Assembly (NCBI RefSeq): GCF_900176135.1
Contig: NZ_FWWW01000039.1
Location: 62,001 to 126,000 of the forward strand
Length of the DNA stretch: 64,000 bases
Source of the DNA: Hymenobacter roseosalivarius DSM 11622
GTDB lineage: Bacteria; Bacteroidota; Bacteroidia; Cytophagales; Hymenobacteraceae
Direction of reading: 5' to 3'
Both the position numbers and the translations under genes were made by a program. Shown here in pieces: positions 47,128-55,818 of the stretch (the stretch's first letter is position 1; every line of letters begins with the position of its first letter). The notes below the pieces were generated by a model, which saw only the letters and a list, made by a program, of their open reading frames with translations, was not told the DNA's origin and ran no database searches.

Positions 47128-47502
47128 TGCCTTCACCACCGTTACCTGCACCGGTACCACGCCAGCGTCAATCAAATCAATTTTGCGGGCGGCTTTGCGT
47201 GATAAGTCAATAATGCGGCCTTTCACATGCGGGCCCCGGTCCGTGACCGTGACTTTGACTGAGCGGTTGTTGCGCGTGTTGGTTACGCGCACCACCGTAC
47301 CGAAGGGAAGGGTATTGTGGGCGGCCGTCATCTTGTTGGGCCGGTATACGGTGCCGCTGGCCGTTTTGCGGCCATTGAACTTGTTGGCGTAGTAAGAGCC
47401 CTGACCGCTCTGGGTGAAGGTGTTGGCGCCACCGGCGCAGGCGCTCAGTAGCCACGGTAAGCTGAGCAGCCAGCAAAAACGACGAAAGGAAAAGGGAAGC
47501 AT
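47113..47502 (-). CDS. rlpA: RlpA-family septal ring/lytic transglycosylase lipoprotein
   Basis: 129 residues. Lipobox LLSAC near 22, then a double-psi beta-barrel (GQGSYYANKFNGRKTASG; LPFGTVVRVTN; VTDRGPHVKGRIIDLSRKAA), with the aspartate and arginine region used by RlpA on peptidoglycan. No SPOR domain, which is usual for the short Bacteroidetes forms. The GH25 gene lies directly upstream on the same strand, so both likely act on the cell wall. Confidence 0.9.
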   Translation of the reverse strand: MLPFSFRRFCWLLSLPWLLSACAGGANTFTQSGQGSYYANKFNGRKTASGTVYRPNKMTAAHNTLPFGTVVRVTNTRNNRSVKVTVTDRGPHVKGRIIDLSRKAARKIDLIDAGVVPVQVTVVKAAPPR

Positions 47503-47538
47503 AAGCAAATATAGATGACACCAGGCCGGAGCCTGCAC

Positions 47539-48357
47539 TCACTCCGACTTTTCCGGAATGCGCATGGCCAGCAGCATGGCGAAGTTGCCCTGAAATACGT
47601 TGAAATCGACCGGCCCGCGAATACCTGGCACATGCGATTCGTCGCTGTGCTGCCAGATAATCCATTTGTCGCGGGGCAGGAGGGGCTTTTCCACTTCATA
47701 ATGCGCCAGCCATAAAGGATACTGATCGAAGTGCCCAGCTAAGTGGCGCTTGTAGAAGTTGTAGTTGGTATACAGGATGGGGCGCACGCCGTAGTGGCGC
47801 TCTATCAGGCGCAACCAGGTAGCTACGTTGCGCCGCATCACCGCCACGTCGTGAAAGTTTGGAGCTTCCACATCGAGTACGGGGGGCAAATCGCCGGCGG
47901 CCAGGGGCACGTTGCGCACAAAAAGATCGGCTTGCTGGGCGCCGTCGTAGTTGGGCTGAAAGTAGTGATAGGCCCCGCGGTAAATACCCACAGCCTGCGC
48001 CTCGCGCCAGTTGCGCTGGAAGCGAGCATCGCGCAGCGTAACGCCTTCGGTAGCTTTAATAAACGCAAAACGCACCTGGTGTTCCGCCACTTCCGGCCAA
48101 TCGATACGGCCCTGATACGACGATACATCAATACCGTGCACCGTGTAGCCGGTTAGCAGCGGTGTCTTCTCGCGGCCCGTCAGCTGATGAGCCGTGTACT
48201 TGGCATAAGTCAGCCGCGCATAGCGGTTGATCTGCCGCCAGTACCGCCCGTAAAAAACCATTGCCGCCAGCAGCAATCCCAGGCCGATGAGCAGGGGCAA
48301 ACGACGCCGGAGGGGGGCGGAGTGGCGGGCAGCAGGGCGTCGTCGGGGTCGGTTCAT
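47539..48357 (-). CDS. GH25 muramidase (lysozyme)
   Basis: 272 residues. A short basic N terminus, one membrane helix (LLIGLGLLLAAMVF, about 22-35), and the GH25 barrel: GIDVSSYQGRIDW, FAFIKATEG, YHYF and the DVEA catalytic pair. It cuts the glycan chain of peptidoglycan in the periplasm, anchored to the inner membrane. Start 48357 (MNRPRR) is preferred to 48369, since a TACCTTTG box directly precedes 48369 and would make that start untranscribed. Confidence 0.92.
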   Translation of the reverse strand: MNRPRRRPAARHSAPLRRRLPLLIGLGLLLAAMVFYGRYWRQINRYARLTYAKYTAHQLTGREKTPLLTGYTVHGIDVSSYQGRIDWPEVAEHQVRFAFIKATEGVTLRDARFQRNWREAQAVGIYRGAYHYFQPNYDGAQQADLFVRNVPLAAGDLPPVLDVEAPNFHDVAVMRRNVATWLRLIERHYGVRPILYTNYNFYKRHLAGHFDQYPLWLAHYEVEKPLLPRDKWIIWQHSDESHVPGIRGPVDFNVFQGNFAMLLAMRIPEKSE

Positions 48358-48504
48358 CAGCGTAGCCATCGCAAAGGTAACGCACATACGTGCCTCGCTC
48401 GTACCTAAGCTAGTGGTTCCGGCGCAGAAAAAGCCCCCCAGCTACCACAGTTTGCCTGCCAGTCCCTGCTTTTCCCGACCTTTCGCTTCTTAACGCTCCG
48501 CCAC

Positions 48505-48786
48505 ATGGCTACTTCCAATCTTTCCGACGCCCGCGACGAATCGGGCCACCTCATCCGTGAGCTGCACGGCATCACCCTGGCCCAGATTCTGGAATACCTC
48601 GTGGCTCATTATGGCTGGCCGGGGCTGGATGAGCGCATTCATATCAATTGCTTTGCCGTCAATCCCAGCATCAAATCCAGCCTGGTATTTCTGCGCCGCA
48701 CGCCCTGGGCCCGCACCAAAGTGGAGGAACTCTACATAAAAACCCGAAGTAAGGAGATTTTGAGCAAGAAAAACGAAGTGCAGTAA
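48505..48786 (+). CDS. VF530-family DNA-binding protein (DUF2132)
   Basis: 93 residues. [18 protein letters not shown], then [24 protein letters not shown] match the VF530/DUF2132 family, a small helical fold described as DNA-binding. Exact role unknown. Followed 40 bases later by a membrane protein gene. Confidence 0.92.
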   Translation: MATSNLSDARDESGHLIRELHGITLAQILEYLVAHYGWPGLDERIHINCFAVNPSIKSSLVFLRRTPWARTKVEELYIKTRSKEILSKKNEVQ

Positions 48787-48826
48787 GACTGGGGGGCAAT
48801 TATGTATCTAGCGTTTTAAAGTAAAA

Positions 48827-49150
48827 ATGGCTGACGTTTCGCAGAAATCGGGTTCCCAGGCGCTGCTGATTGGCTTCGTGTGCTTTGTGGTGTTTGAAAC
48901 ATTGACGTACTATATTCTGCGTTTTGCTACCTCGGGGCTGGGCAAGAGTGACCAGTATCAGCCCGAGAATACCATTGTCAGCAATTGGGTGAAAACCGTG
49001 GTATTTCTGCTGCTACACCTGCTGGTGATAGTGGTAGCGGTGCTCGTGCTCAGCAACCGGCTGCCGCGCCGGTATCGGGGGCAGGTGATGGGCTGGTTCT
49101 ATCTGGCGCTCGTTACTGGTTTTCTGCTGCTGATACCGCTTTTTGATTAA
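48827..49150 (+). CDS. Hypothetical three-helix membrane protein
   Basis: 107 residues with three hydrophobic helices (about 12-32, 57-77 and 86-106). No motif recognised. Located between the VF530 gene and a terminator. Confidence 0.7.
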   Translation: MADVSQKSGSQALLIGFVCFVVFETLTYYILRFATSGLGKSDQYQPENTIVSNWVKTVVFLLLHLLVIVVAVLVLSNRLPRRYRGQVMGWFYLALVTGFLLLIPLFD

Positions 49151-49160
49151 GACTAAAAAA

Positions 49161-49183
49161 AGCCACTGCGGTTGGCAGTGGCT
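49161..49183. terminator. Terminator between convergent genes
   Basis: 9-base perfect stem AGCCACTGC/GCAGTGGCT. The A-run lies on the plus-strand side, so on the minus strand it gives TTTTTTT and ends the hsp20 transcript. Confidence 0.88.
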
Positions 49184-49234
49184 TCATTGAAAAGGTGTCG
49201 GTCGGTCCCGACGTTATAAGCAACTAAGCAGAGC

Positions 49235-49615
49235 CTAGCGCAATTTGATATCGATTTCACGGCGGCTGGCCGAATCCTGGAACGGAATGCGGATGCGCAA
49301 CTCATTAGCCTCATGCACGGCGTCGATGCGGTCGAGGTCGAGGTTAGCGGGCAGATCCAGCGTTTGGGCAAATAGGGGAGCGCTCAACTGGTCGTTCTCT
49401 TCGTGGCGGTAGTCGCAGTACACGGTCAGGCGGTTGTTATCGAGCAATACGTGGAAGTTCTCGGGGCGCACAGACGGCGCTGCTACCCGCACTACCACAC
49501 CCTTCGCCACCTTATCAACGCGCAGCTGCGCCTGGGCCGTGCCGCCGCCCAACGTGTTGAGTAGGTTAAGCTGGGGGGCAATATTGCGAATGAATTCTTG
49601 GCTTATCAACTTCAT
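49235..49615 (-). CDS. Hsp20/alpha-crystallin small heat-shock protein
   Basis: 126 residues, intact. The alpha-crystallin domain runs from about residue 35 to 120 (VVVRVAAPSVRPENFHVLLDNNRLTVY; ANELRIRIPF), a divergent version with a Gly/Thr/Gln-rich N-terminal part. Acts as an ATP-independent holdase. The second hsp20 copy in this window is broken. Confidence 0.83.
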   Translation of the reverse strand: MKLISQEFIRNIAPQLNLLNTLGGGTAQAQLRVDKVAKGVVVRVAAPSVRPENFHVLLDNNRLTVYCDYRHEENDQLSAPLFAQTLDLPANLDLDRIDAVHEANELRIRIPFQDSASRREIDIKLR

Positions 49616-49854
49616 GGTTAGGTCTATTTCTTGATTGTGATGGGGTTATTTCAAACGATGTACCAACCTCTATTGTGCGTCATCAACGCCGGGTTTCGGC
49701 CACATTGACGCCTTAAAAGCTGTCTGAAACCCATGTAAACGGCCATTGTGGCATGTAGTGGCGTTGTGCTTCAGCGCAACTTTGGGCGCCTCCCAACCAT
49801 GCCTTGCGCCGCTCTCGTATAGCATACTCTCGCTTACAGCATCCATTAGACCTT

Positions 49855-50538
49855 ATGCAGCTCCAAACGTTTAATACGACGCGCACCGCCCGCTACTATT
49901 GCGTGGGCGAACCCGGCCCGACGATTCGTCACGTCTGGTTTTGCCTGCACGGCGAAGGCCAATCCGTTGCCGATTTTGCTGCCCAGCTCAGCAACCTTGT
50001 CACGCCCGAACGGCTGCTGATTCTGCCCGAAGCTTTGTCGCGCTACACGTTGCCACCCGCTCCCGATGGTACTCTGAGCACGGGCGCTACCTGGTTTGCC
50101 GCCTCCGACTTGCTGCCCGACCTCGCCGACCTCACCAATTACCTCGACTCCCTGGCCGAATCGATTCTGGCCGCCTGCCCGCCCAATACTCCCGTTACGG
50201 TGCTGGGCTACGGGCACGGCGCGGCCGCCGCTTGCCGCTGGCTGGCAAGCAACCGCATATCGTATGACCGCCTGATTCTGTACGCCGCCATCTTTCCACC
50301 CGAAATCGACCGCCGCGCCACGCTGGTCGGCCTACCCGACCGGCCGGTGAATGTAGTGACTACCACCGTGGAGATGTACACGCCCGAGGTCGCCGGCGAA
50401 GGGCTCGTGCAGGATTTGCTTGATGTGGGCCTCACGGCGCAGCTTAGCTACGTAGCGGAAGATGGCCTTACGCTGGCGGCCCTGGGTGCCGGTGCCGAAA
50501 CCATAAACTATGAGCCAAACCCCAACCCTACGGAATAA
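49855..50538 (+). CDS. Alpha/beta-hydrolase-fold protein without catalytic serine
   Basis: 227 residues, resembling phospholipase/carboxylesterase (YpfH/EstB-like) proteins: FCLHGEGQSVADF near residue 29 and the nucleophile-elbow strand VTVLGYGHGAAAACRW. In active relatives the elbow is GxSxG; here it is G-Y-G-H-G with Gly120 in place of Ser. The usual C-terminal Asp and His are also not in place (VVTTTVEMYTPE). It is therefore probably a non-catalytic homologue or a decaying gene. Start ATG 49855 (MQLQTF). Confidence 0.75.
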   Translation: MQLQTFNTTRTARYYCVGEPGPTIRHVWFCLHGEGQSVADFAAQLSNLVTPERLLILPEALSRYTLPPAPDGTLSTGATWFAASDLLPDLADLTNYLDSLAESILAACPPNTPVTVLGYGHGAAAACRWLASNRISYDRLILYAAIFPPEIDRRATLVGLPDRPVNVVTTTVEMYTPEVAGEGLVQDLLDVGLTAQLSYVAEDGLTLAALGAGAETINYEPNPNPTE

Positions 50539-50571
50539 AAAAGCCCCCCGAATTACTCAGGGGGCTTTTTT
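50537..50571 (+). terminator. Intrinsic terminator
   Basis: A6GC5-6 and G5CT6 arms with a loop of about eleven bases, overlapping the stop of the hydrolase-like gene. Confidence 0.92.
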
Positions 50572-50601
50572 GTAAATTGCCTTAACGGCAAAGCACTGGT
50601 G

Positions 50602-51233
50602 TTAAGCCTTCATCCTTTTCGAGTTGCGGCTATCCGTCGAGTCGTTATAGGAAGCGCCGTTAGTCTGATTTTGGTCCTGCTGCATGTTGTAGTCGTTGCC
50701 ATTCGACTGATTTTGTCCTTCGCCCGACTGCACGGATATGTCGCTGGCCTGCTGACCCATACGCTCCGACATCTGACCGCTGCCTATAGTTTGCCCCCCA
50801 CGAATATCAATCTAGTGACGCATGGTTTTCTGGGTGTCTTTGGGTACCATCACATGCAGCACATTATCCTCAAACGAGGCTTCTATCTGGCCGGGGTCTA
50901 CGGTATCGGGGAGCTGGAATGACCGCTGAAACGACCCATACAAGCTTTCTGCGAGGTGGTAGCGTCGGTCGTTCTGCTCATTCTGGAACTGCCGTTCGCC
51001 CGAGATAGTCAGGCGGCCCTGGTGAGAATCAACCTTAATATCATCGCGCTTCATGCCTGGTAGCGCTGCCTCAATCTGGTAGCCGCGCTCCGTTTCGTGC
51101 GCATCTACCTGGGGCGAAATGCTGGACAACTGCCCCGAGAAGCTACGGTATCGTTGAAAAACTGGTCGAGCATGGAGCTAAAAGGCGACTGGCCCATTCC
51201 GGAAAACGAGTCCTGATACTGCTGAATAGCCAT
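50602..51233 (-). pseudogene. Decayed hsp20 gene (frameshift plus premature stop)
   Basis: The start at 51233 encodes MAIQQYQDSFSGMGQS and FSSMLDQFFNDTVAS. At a GGGG run (plus CCCC at 51133-51136) one base is missing and the hsp20 sequence resumes in the next frame (SSISPQVDAHETE...), covering the alpha-crystallin domain to TAG 50812-50814. The same frame then stays open for 69 more codons of Gly/Gln/Asn-rich sequence (SEGEGQNQSNG-like) to TAA 50602. If the TAG were CAG, one uninterrupted protein would result. Two independent defects suggest loss of function; sequencing error could explain the frameshift but less easily both. Confidence 0.75.
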
Positions 51234-51457
51234 GACGATAACAAAGTTTAAGAGGTTAAACCATTGTTTTCAAACACGCGCTTTTTACCGTTCTTTTCTT
51301 TGCTAGGTTTCACTAAAATATGCCTTTTTTAAGCTCATCAGGGTAGTTTTTTTAGTTTTATGACTAGGTTTCCCCGCATTATCTACTGATCTAAATACTT
51401 TTCTATGAAGGCTGTCCAATAAGTGGGTAAACTGCCTGTTTTTAGGGGCCAGCCTTC

Positions 51458-52489
51458 TTATAGGCTGTCATCACTTTGCTCCATCAACTCCATCTGCCAC
51501 CGTATTTCTTCCAGCTTAATTGGGTAAGGAATTCCGTTCCGAATGGTTTGATACAAAGCCTCGAACAGCTGCATGTAGTCGCCTTTGGGGGCGGGATAAG
51601 AATGGGGGGTAAACTGACCGTCGGCGCTGGCTACCGTGAGGGTGCCCTCCTGGCCGGGCGCTTCCAAGCCGTAAGCGGCGTCCTGGGGGGCAATTCCTTG
51701 CTGAAGCTGGGTTTCCTGCACGTCGGTGCGGGCCTTACTGAAGCTGCCTTGCGTACCGTGGAGCACAAAGGAGGCTTGGGGCTGCGCCACTAGCAGGCTA
51801 CTGGTCAGAAACACCTGCAAGCCATTGGGGTAGTGCAGGTGAAAGGAAAAGTAGTCGGGTACCTGCGAGCCGGGACGGAATATTCCGGTAGTCTTGCGGC
51901 TGAATAAGGGCTTGCCAAACATGCTAATGGCCTGATCTAGTAAGTGCGGGCCCAGGTCATACAGGAGCCCACTGCCTGGGATGGGCGTTTCCTTGAAGGC
52001 CTTCGTATTCAGGGCCATCTTGTAGCGGTCGAAGCGGAAGTGAACTTCGATGAGCTGGCCGAGCTGCCCGCTGGCTATCACCTGCCGCACGCTCTGAAAA
52101 TCACTGTCCCAGCGCCGGTTTTGGTAAGCAAATACGTGTCGGTTCATGCGTTGCGCTAGCGCTGCCAACTCGTTTACTTCGGCCGAGGAAGTGACCAGCG
52201 GCTTCTCAATAAGTACGTGCTTGCCCGCTTCCAACACCTGCCGGGCCAGCTCGAAGTGCGTATTGCTGGGGGTGTTTACTACTGCCAGCTCAATTTTGGG
52301 GTCAGCGAGCAGGGCTTCCACGCTATCGTAGCTAATCAGGCCGGGGTAATCCTGCTGCGCCTGCTTGTGGTGGCGCTCCGTTATGGCACGCAGCGCAAAG
52401 CCGGGGTGAGCAGCCAGAAACGGGGCATGAAAAACCTTGCCCGACATGCCATAGGCCAGCAAGCCGGTTTGAATGGGATTCGTGGTCAT
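51458..52489 (-). CDS. Gfo/Idh/MocA-family oxidoreductase
   Basis: 343 residues. N-terminal NAD(P)-binding domain (GLLAYGMSGKVFHAPFLAAH) with the EKP motif (VLIEKPLVTSS), then the C-terminal domain GSGLLYDLGPHLLDQAISMFG. Close to YdgJ/myo-inositol-type sugar dehydrogenases; the sugar substrate is unknown. Start at 52489 (MTTNPIQ); the upstream part only from TTG. Confidence 0.92.
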   Translation of the reverse strand: MTTNPIQTGLLAYGMSGKVFHAPFLAAHPGFALRAITERHHKQAQQDYPGLISYDSVEALLADPKIELAVVNTPSNTHFELARQVLEAGKHVLIEKPLVTSSAEVNELAALAQRMNRHVFAYQNRRWDSDFQSVRQVIASGQLGQLIEVHFRFDRYKMALNTKAFKETPIPGSGLLYDLGPHLLDQAISMFGKPLFSRKTTGIFRPGSQVPDYFSFHLHYPNGLQVFLTSSLLVAQPQASFVLHGTQGSFSKARTDVQETQLQQGIAPQDAAYGLEAPGQEGTLTVASADGQFTPHSYPAPKGDYMQLFEALYQTIRNGIPYPIKLEEIRWQMELMEQSDDSL

Positions 52490-52510
52490 AGTAAGGTAAG
52501 TAGTGAGCAA

Positions 52511-53098
52511 TAGCAGGGCCCATAGTTAATCGATAGGAACGAAAAGCGAGCTATGGCAAGCTGACCCGTGCTTGGGTGAGGCGAGTTAGAGTAAAGGCGG
52601 TTAGTTAAAATGAATCTTGTGTGAATGCAAAATTCGGTATAGATTATTATCTATCTTAAACACAGCATATTAAAAATTTAGGTCTTCATAGCTCAGTAGC
52701 TATTGTTGGCAGAATGTTTGCAAAAAAGAGTCAAAAGGCACTTAATAAAATCAGATTTGTTTTTCTTAGTCCGCTGTTTAAAACCAGAGAGATTAGCTAA
52801 TGGAAATTAAATCACTCCATTAAGTTTATAAAAAAAATACAGTTCACTCAAGCTTGTATTCTGCTCGCGAAAAAAGGACGGTTGCTCCGTCCTCCCCGCT
52901 TGCTTACCCTGGTGCTCCTACGCTGATGCCCGCCCTAGGATATTGGCTTCCACACTCTTTCTCCAATTCGTCTTTTCTGCTTCAACTGCCTTGAGCAACC
53001 ACTCAAAGTACCCATACAGCTACTAAGGCTCGGGCCGCCCACCATACCTTGCCCTGGCTGTCGAGAGAGTCTACTTCCCACTCCTTTTTTCTCTGTTT
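52511..53098. other. 588-base intergenic region
   Basis: No gene visible. 52580-52860 is markedly AT-rich; a small hairpin (GGACGGTTGCTCCGTCC) lies at about 52875-52891, and a TACCTTGC box at 53045-53052 may serve the GH43 gene. Confidence 0.6.
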
Positions 53099-54697
53099 GT
53101 GTCTTTCGATCTAGAAACAGGTGCCCTTGATGCCAGCTCGCCCAGCGAATGGCCTCTGCCTTACCCCGTGGCTAGCCAGCCGGTGGTCAATACGGCGCCC
53201 TCCATTGAGGCTGCCCCCGCGGTTATCTACGATAAGCTTATTCTGCCCGGCGACTTCCCCGATCCGACGGTCACCAAAATCGGTGATACGTATTGGGCTA
53301 GTGCCACTTCCGCCGAGTGGGGACCTGTCTTTCCGCTTCTGAAGTCCACGAACCTGGTCGATTGGGAAGTAGTGAGCTACGTGTTTCCGGATAAGCTGCC
53401 CGAGTGGGCCGACTGCAACTTCTGGGCCCCGGAAATCAGCCACGAAAATGGCAAAACCTATATCTGCTATACGGCGCGCAAAAAAGGCAAGCGTGGTCAG
53501 CTCTGCGTAGCCATCGCCAGCGCCGATGACCCCGCGGGCCCCTACACCGACCACGGTCCGCTGGTAGGGCAGCGCATGGGCTCCATCGATGGTTTCCCGC
53601 TGCGCGACGAGAACGGCGCGCTCTATATGGTGTGGAAAGAAGACGGCAACGCTTTTCGCAAAGACACCCCCATCTGGGCCCAGCGCATGAATGAAAGCCG
53701 TACGGCGCTGCTCGGCAAAAAGGTAGAGCTGTTCCGCAATGATACTCCCTGGGAGGGCTGTTTGGTAGAAGGCTCCGCCATTGTGCGGCAGGGCGAATAC
53801 TTCTACATGTTTTATGCTGGCAATGGCTGCTGCGGGAAGTGCTGCAACTACGCTACCGGCGTGGCGCGCTCCAAAAAGCTGCTCGGCCCCTGGGAAAAAT
53901 GCCCCCAGAACCCCATTCTGACCAAGAATAAAACCTGGAAATGCCCAGGCCACGGTACCGTGACGGAGTATGAGGGCCGTTGGTTCCTACTCCACCACGC
54001 CTACTACACCAACAGCCACGAGTTCGTGGGGCGTCAGGGGCTGCTGAGCGAGTTTACCTGGAACGCCGAGGGCTGGCCTGAGTTTGTGAATAGCAGCCCC
54101 CAGGCTGAGCCCCTGCGCGATTTGCGGGTGCTGAACGTGGACGACAACTTCCCCGGCAACCGTCTGTCGGCCGCCTGGCAGTGGCCCGTCAGCGAGCAGC
54201 CCACGGTGGGCGTCAGCGATGGCCAGCTGCTGCTAACAGCTCGCTCCACGGGCCTTGGCGCCCTAGTCGCTCAACGTACCTTTACGGCTACCTATAAAGC
54301 GGCCACCACACTCGACTATGGTGCCCTGGCACCCAATACCTACGCGGGGCTGGCGGCCATCGGCGACCCACACAACGCCCTGGCCCTGGTAGCCGGCAAT
54401 GGGCATCTGCAACTGTGGCACATGCAGGGCAAAAAGCATCTGACCCTAACTGAAGTGAAGCTGGAGGACTGCAAGATGCTCAGCTTGCGCCTGGAGGCCT
54501 GGGGCGGCAGCCGCTTCCGCTTCGCCTTCAGCACGGATGGCGGCACCACCTGGCAACCCGTCGTGCTGGATAGCTTTGCGCTGAACGGTACCTACCTGCC
54601 CCCGTGGGATCGGGGCGTACGGATAGGCTTACTGGCTCAGGGCCCAGAAACCACCACCGTAGCCTTCAATAACTTTGCGCTGCGTAACTGCCGTTAG
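53099..54697 (+). CDS. GH43-family glycoside hydrolase with C-terminal beta-sandwich
   Basis: 532 residues. Five-bladed GH43 propeller in the first 330 residues: catalytic base in GDFPDPTVT, the transition-state Asp in GSIDGFPL and the general acid in LVEGSAIV; CCGKCCNYATG is a Cys-rich strand typical of some members. A C-terminal lectin-like beta-sandwich (about 350-530) follows. Likely cleaves arabinose- or xylose-containing chains. No signal peptide is evident from the GTG start at 53099, so it may be cytoplasmic, or the true start lies elsewhere. Confidence 0.88.
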   Translation: MSFDLETGALDASSPSEWPLPYPVASQPVVNTAPSIEAAPAVIYDKLILPGDFPDPTVTKIGDTYWASATSAEWGPVFPLLKSTNLVDWEVVSYVFPDKLPEWADCNFWAPEISHENGKTYICYTARKKGKRGQLCVAIASADDPAGPYTDHGPLVGQRMGSIDGFPLRDENGALYMVWKEDGNAFRKDTPIWAQRMNESRTALLGKKVELFRNDTPWEGCLVEGSAIVRQGEYFYMFYAGNGCCGKCCNYATGVARSKKLLGPWEKCPQNPILTKNKTWKCPGHGTVTEYEGRWFLLHHAYYTNSHEFVGRQGLLSEFTWNAEGWPEFVNSSPQAEPLRDLRVLNVDDNFPGNRLSAAWQWPVSEQPTVGVSDGQLLLTARSTGLGALVAQRTFTATYKAATTLDYGALAPNTYAGLAAIGDPHNALALVAGNGHLQLWHMQGKKHLTLTEVKLEDCKMLSLRLEAWGGSRFRFAFSTDGGTTWQPVVLDSFALNGTYLPPWDRGVRIGLLAQGPETTTVAFNNFALRNCR

Positions 54698-54741
54698 ACA
54701 TTTCCTCTATTATAGCTCTATATATTATAGTTTTATAAGTT

Positions 54742-54778
54742 AAAAAAGCCCCTCAGCACCAAGCTGGGGGGCTTTTTT
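54742..54778 (+). terminator. Intrinsic terminator after the GH43 gene
   Basis: TAAAAAAGCCCC and GGGGGGCTTTTTT arms with a loop of about 14 bases. Confidence 0.92.
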
Positions 54779-54946
54779 ATTGTATTTAAAACATGCGCTG
54801 GCAATCCGAGCAAGCGCCCGTCTTTTTAGCGGTCGGCTTGGTGAGAAGGCAGAAAGTATCCTTAGGATATAGTTTTTCCCTGGCTCATCTTCGAAGTCTT
54901 CGATAACTACGTTTAAAGTAAAAACTTTAAACTCCCGCATCTTCTA

Positions 54947-55504
54947 ATGCTAGCCATTCGCCAAGCTACCACTTCTGACTTACCCGGTATTCTACAACTG
55001 ATAAGCCGCGTGGTGCCGCTGATGCACGCGGCCGGCAATTATCAGTGGGAGGCGTCTTACCCCAATGAGGCAGTATTTCGGCAGGATATTGACCGGCAAC
55101 ACTTGTGGGTAGCTGAGCTGGGGGGCAAAGTAGCTGGCGTGGCCGCCCTCACCACCGACCAGGACCCGGAGTACGCGCAGGCCGATTGGGATGCCTCGCT
55201 GCCCGCACTCGTCACACATCGGCTGGCCGTCGATCCGGCCGCGCAAGGCCAGGGCGTAGCTGTTGCTCTGCTCAAGCAGGCGGAGAAGTTAGCCATTAAG
55301 CAAAAGCTGCCTGTGCTGCGCGTGGATACCAACTCAGAGAACCGCGCTACGCAGCAGCTTTTCCCTAAGCTGGGCTACCGCTTCGCGGGCGAAATCACGC
55401 TGGCTTTTCGGCCGGGACTGCGCTTTTTCTGCTACGAAAAAAAGGTGGTGAGCCTTAGAGAAAATATCCCAACGGACAATAAGAGCAATCTTAGTCAGCA
55501 GTAA
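54947..55504 (+). CDS. GNAT-family N-acetyltransferase
   Basis: 185 residues. The acetyl-CoA-binding segment is RLAVDPAAQGQGVAVALLKQ at about residues 91-110, with the usual final helix (NRATQQLFPKLGYR). Substrate not assignable. ATG 54947 begins the first strand MLAIRQAT. Confidence 0.9.
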   Translation: MLAIRQATTSDLPGILQLISRVVPLMHAAGNYQWEASYPNEAVFRQDIDRQHLWVAELGGKVAGVAALTTDQDPEYAQADWDASLPALVTHRLAVDPAAQGQGVAVALLKQAEKLAIKQKLPVLRVDTNSENRATQQLFPKLGYRFAGEITLAFRPGLRFFCYEKKVVSLRENIPTDNKSNLSQQ

Positions 55505-55818
55505 AGCAAGCTACTGCCATCCTGCTCCGGTGTTCAGGTAGTATGCAACTGGCTGGGCTGGATTCGGTCATAAAACTTTACTCGGCGGCGTTTATCTCTA
55601 AAAAAGGCTTCTATAGCTATTGAACACTGATAGGGTCCCAAGTAGACTAAAATTACATAAACTCTATTTATTTATATTATACCATTATTTTATTGTTACG
55701 AATTACAGATATTTAAACTTTAATAATAGCTAAATTCTATTTAGACTGTATTTTTGTCAATGGGTTGCACAGGTTTGCGCAGCTGGAACTTAGTCGAATG
55801 CTTTTCTCTTGCCAGAAT
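55505..55818. other. AT-rich intergenic region before the nuclease gene
   Basis: About 310 bases. From 55640 the sequence is strongly AT-rich and leads to a TATTTTTG box at 55749-55756, a candidate -7 element for the nuclease gene. No gene seen. Confidence 0.55.
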
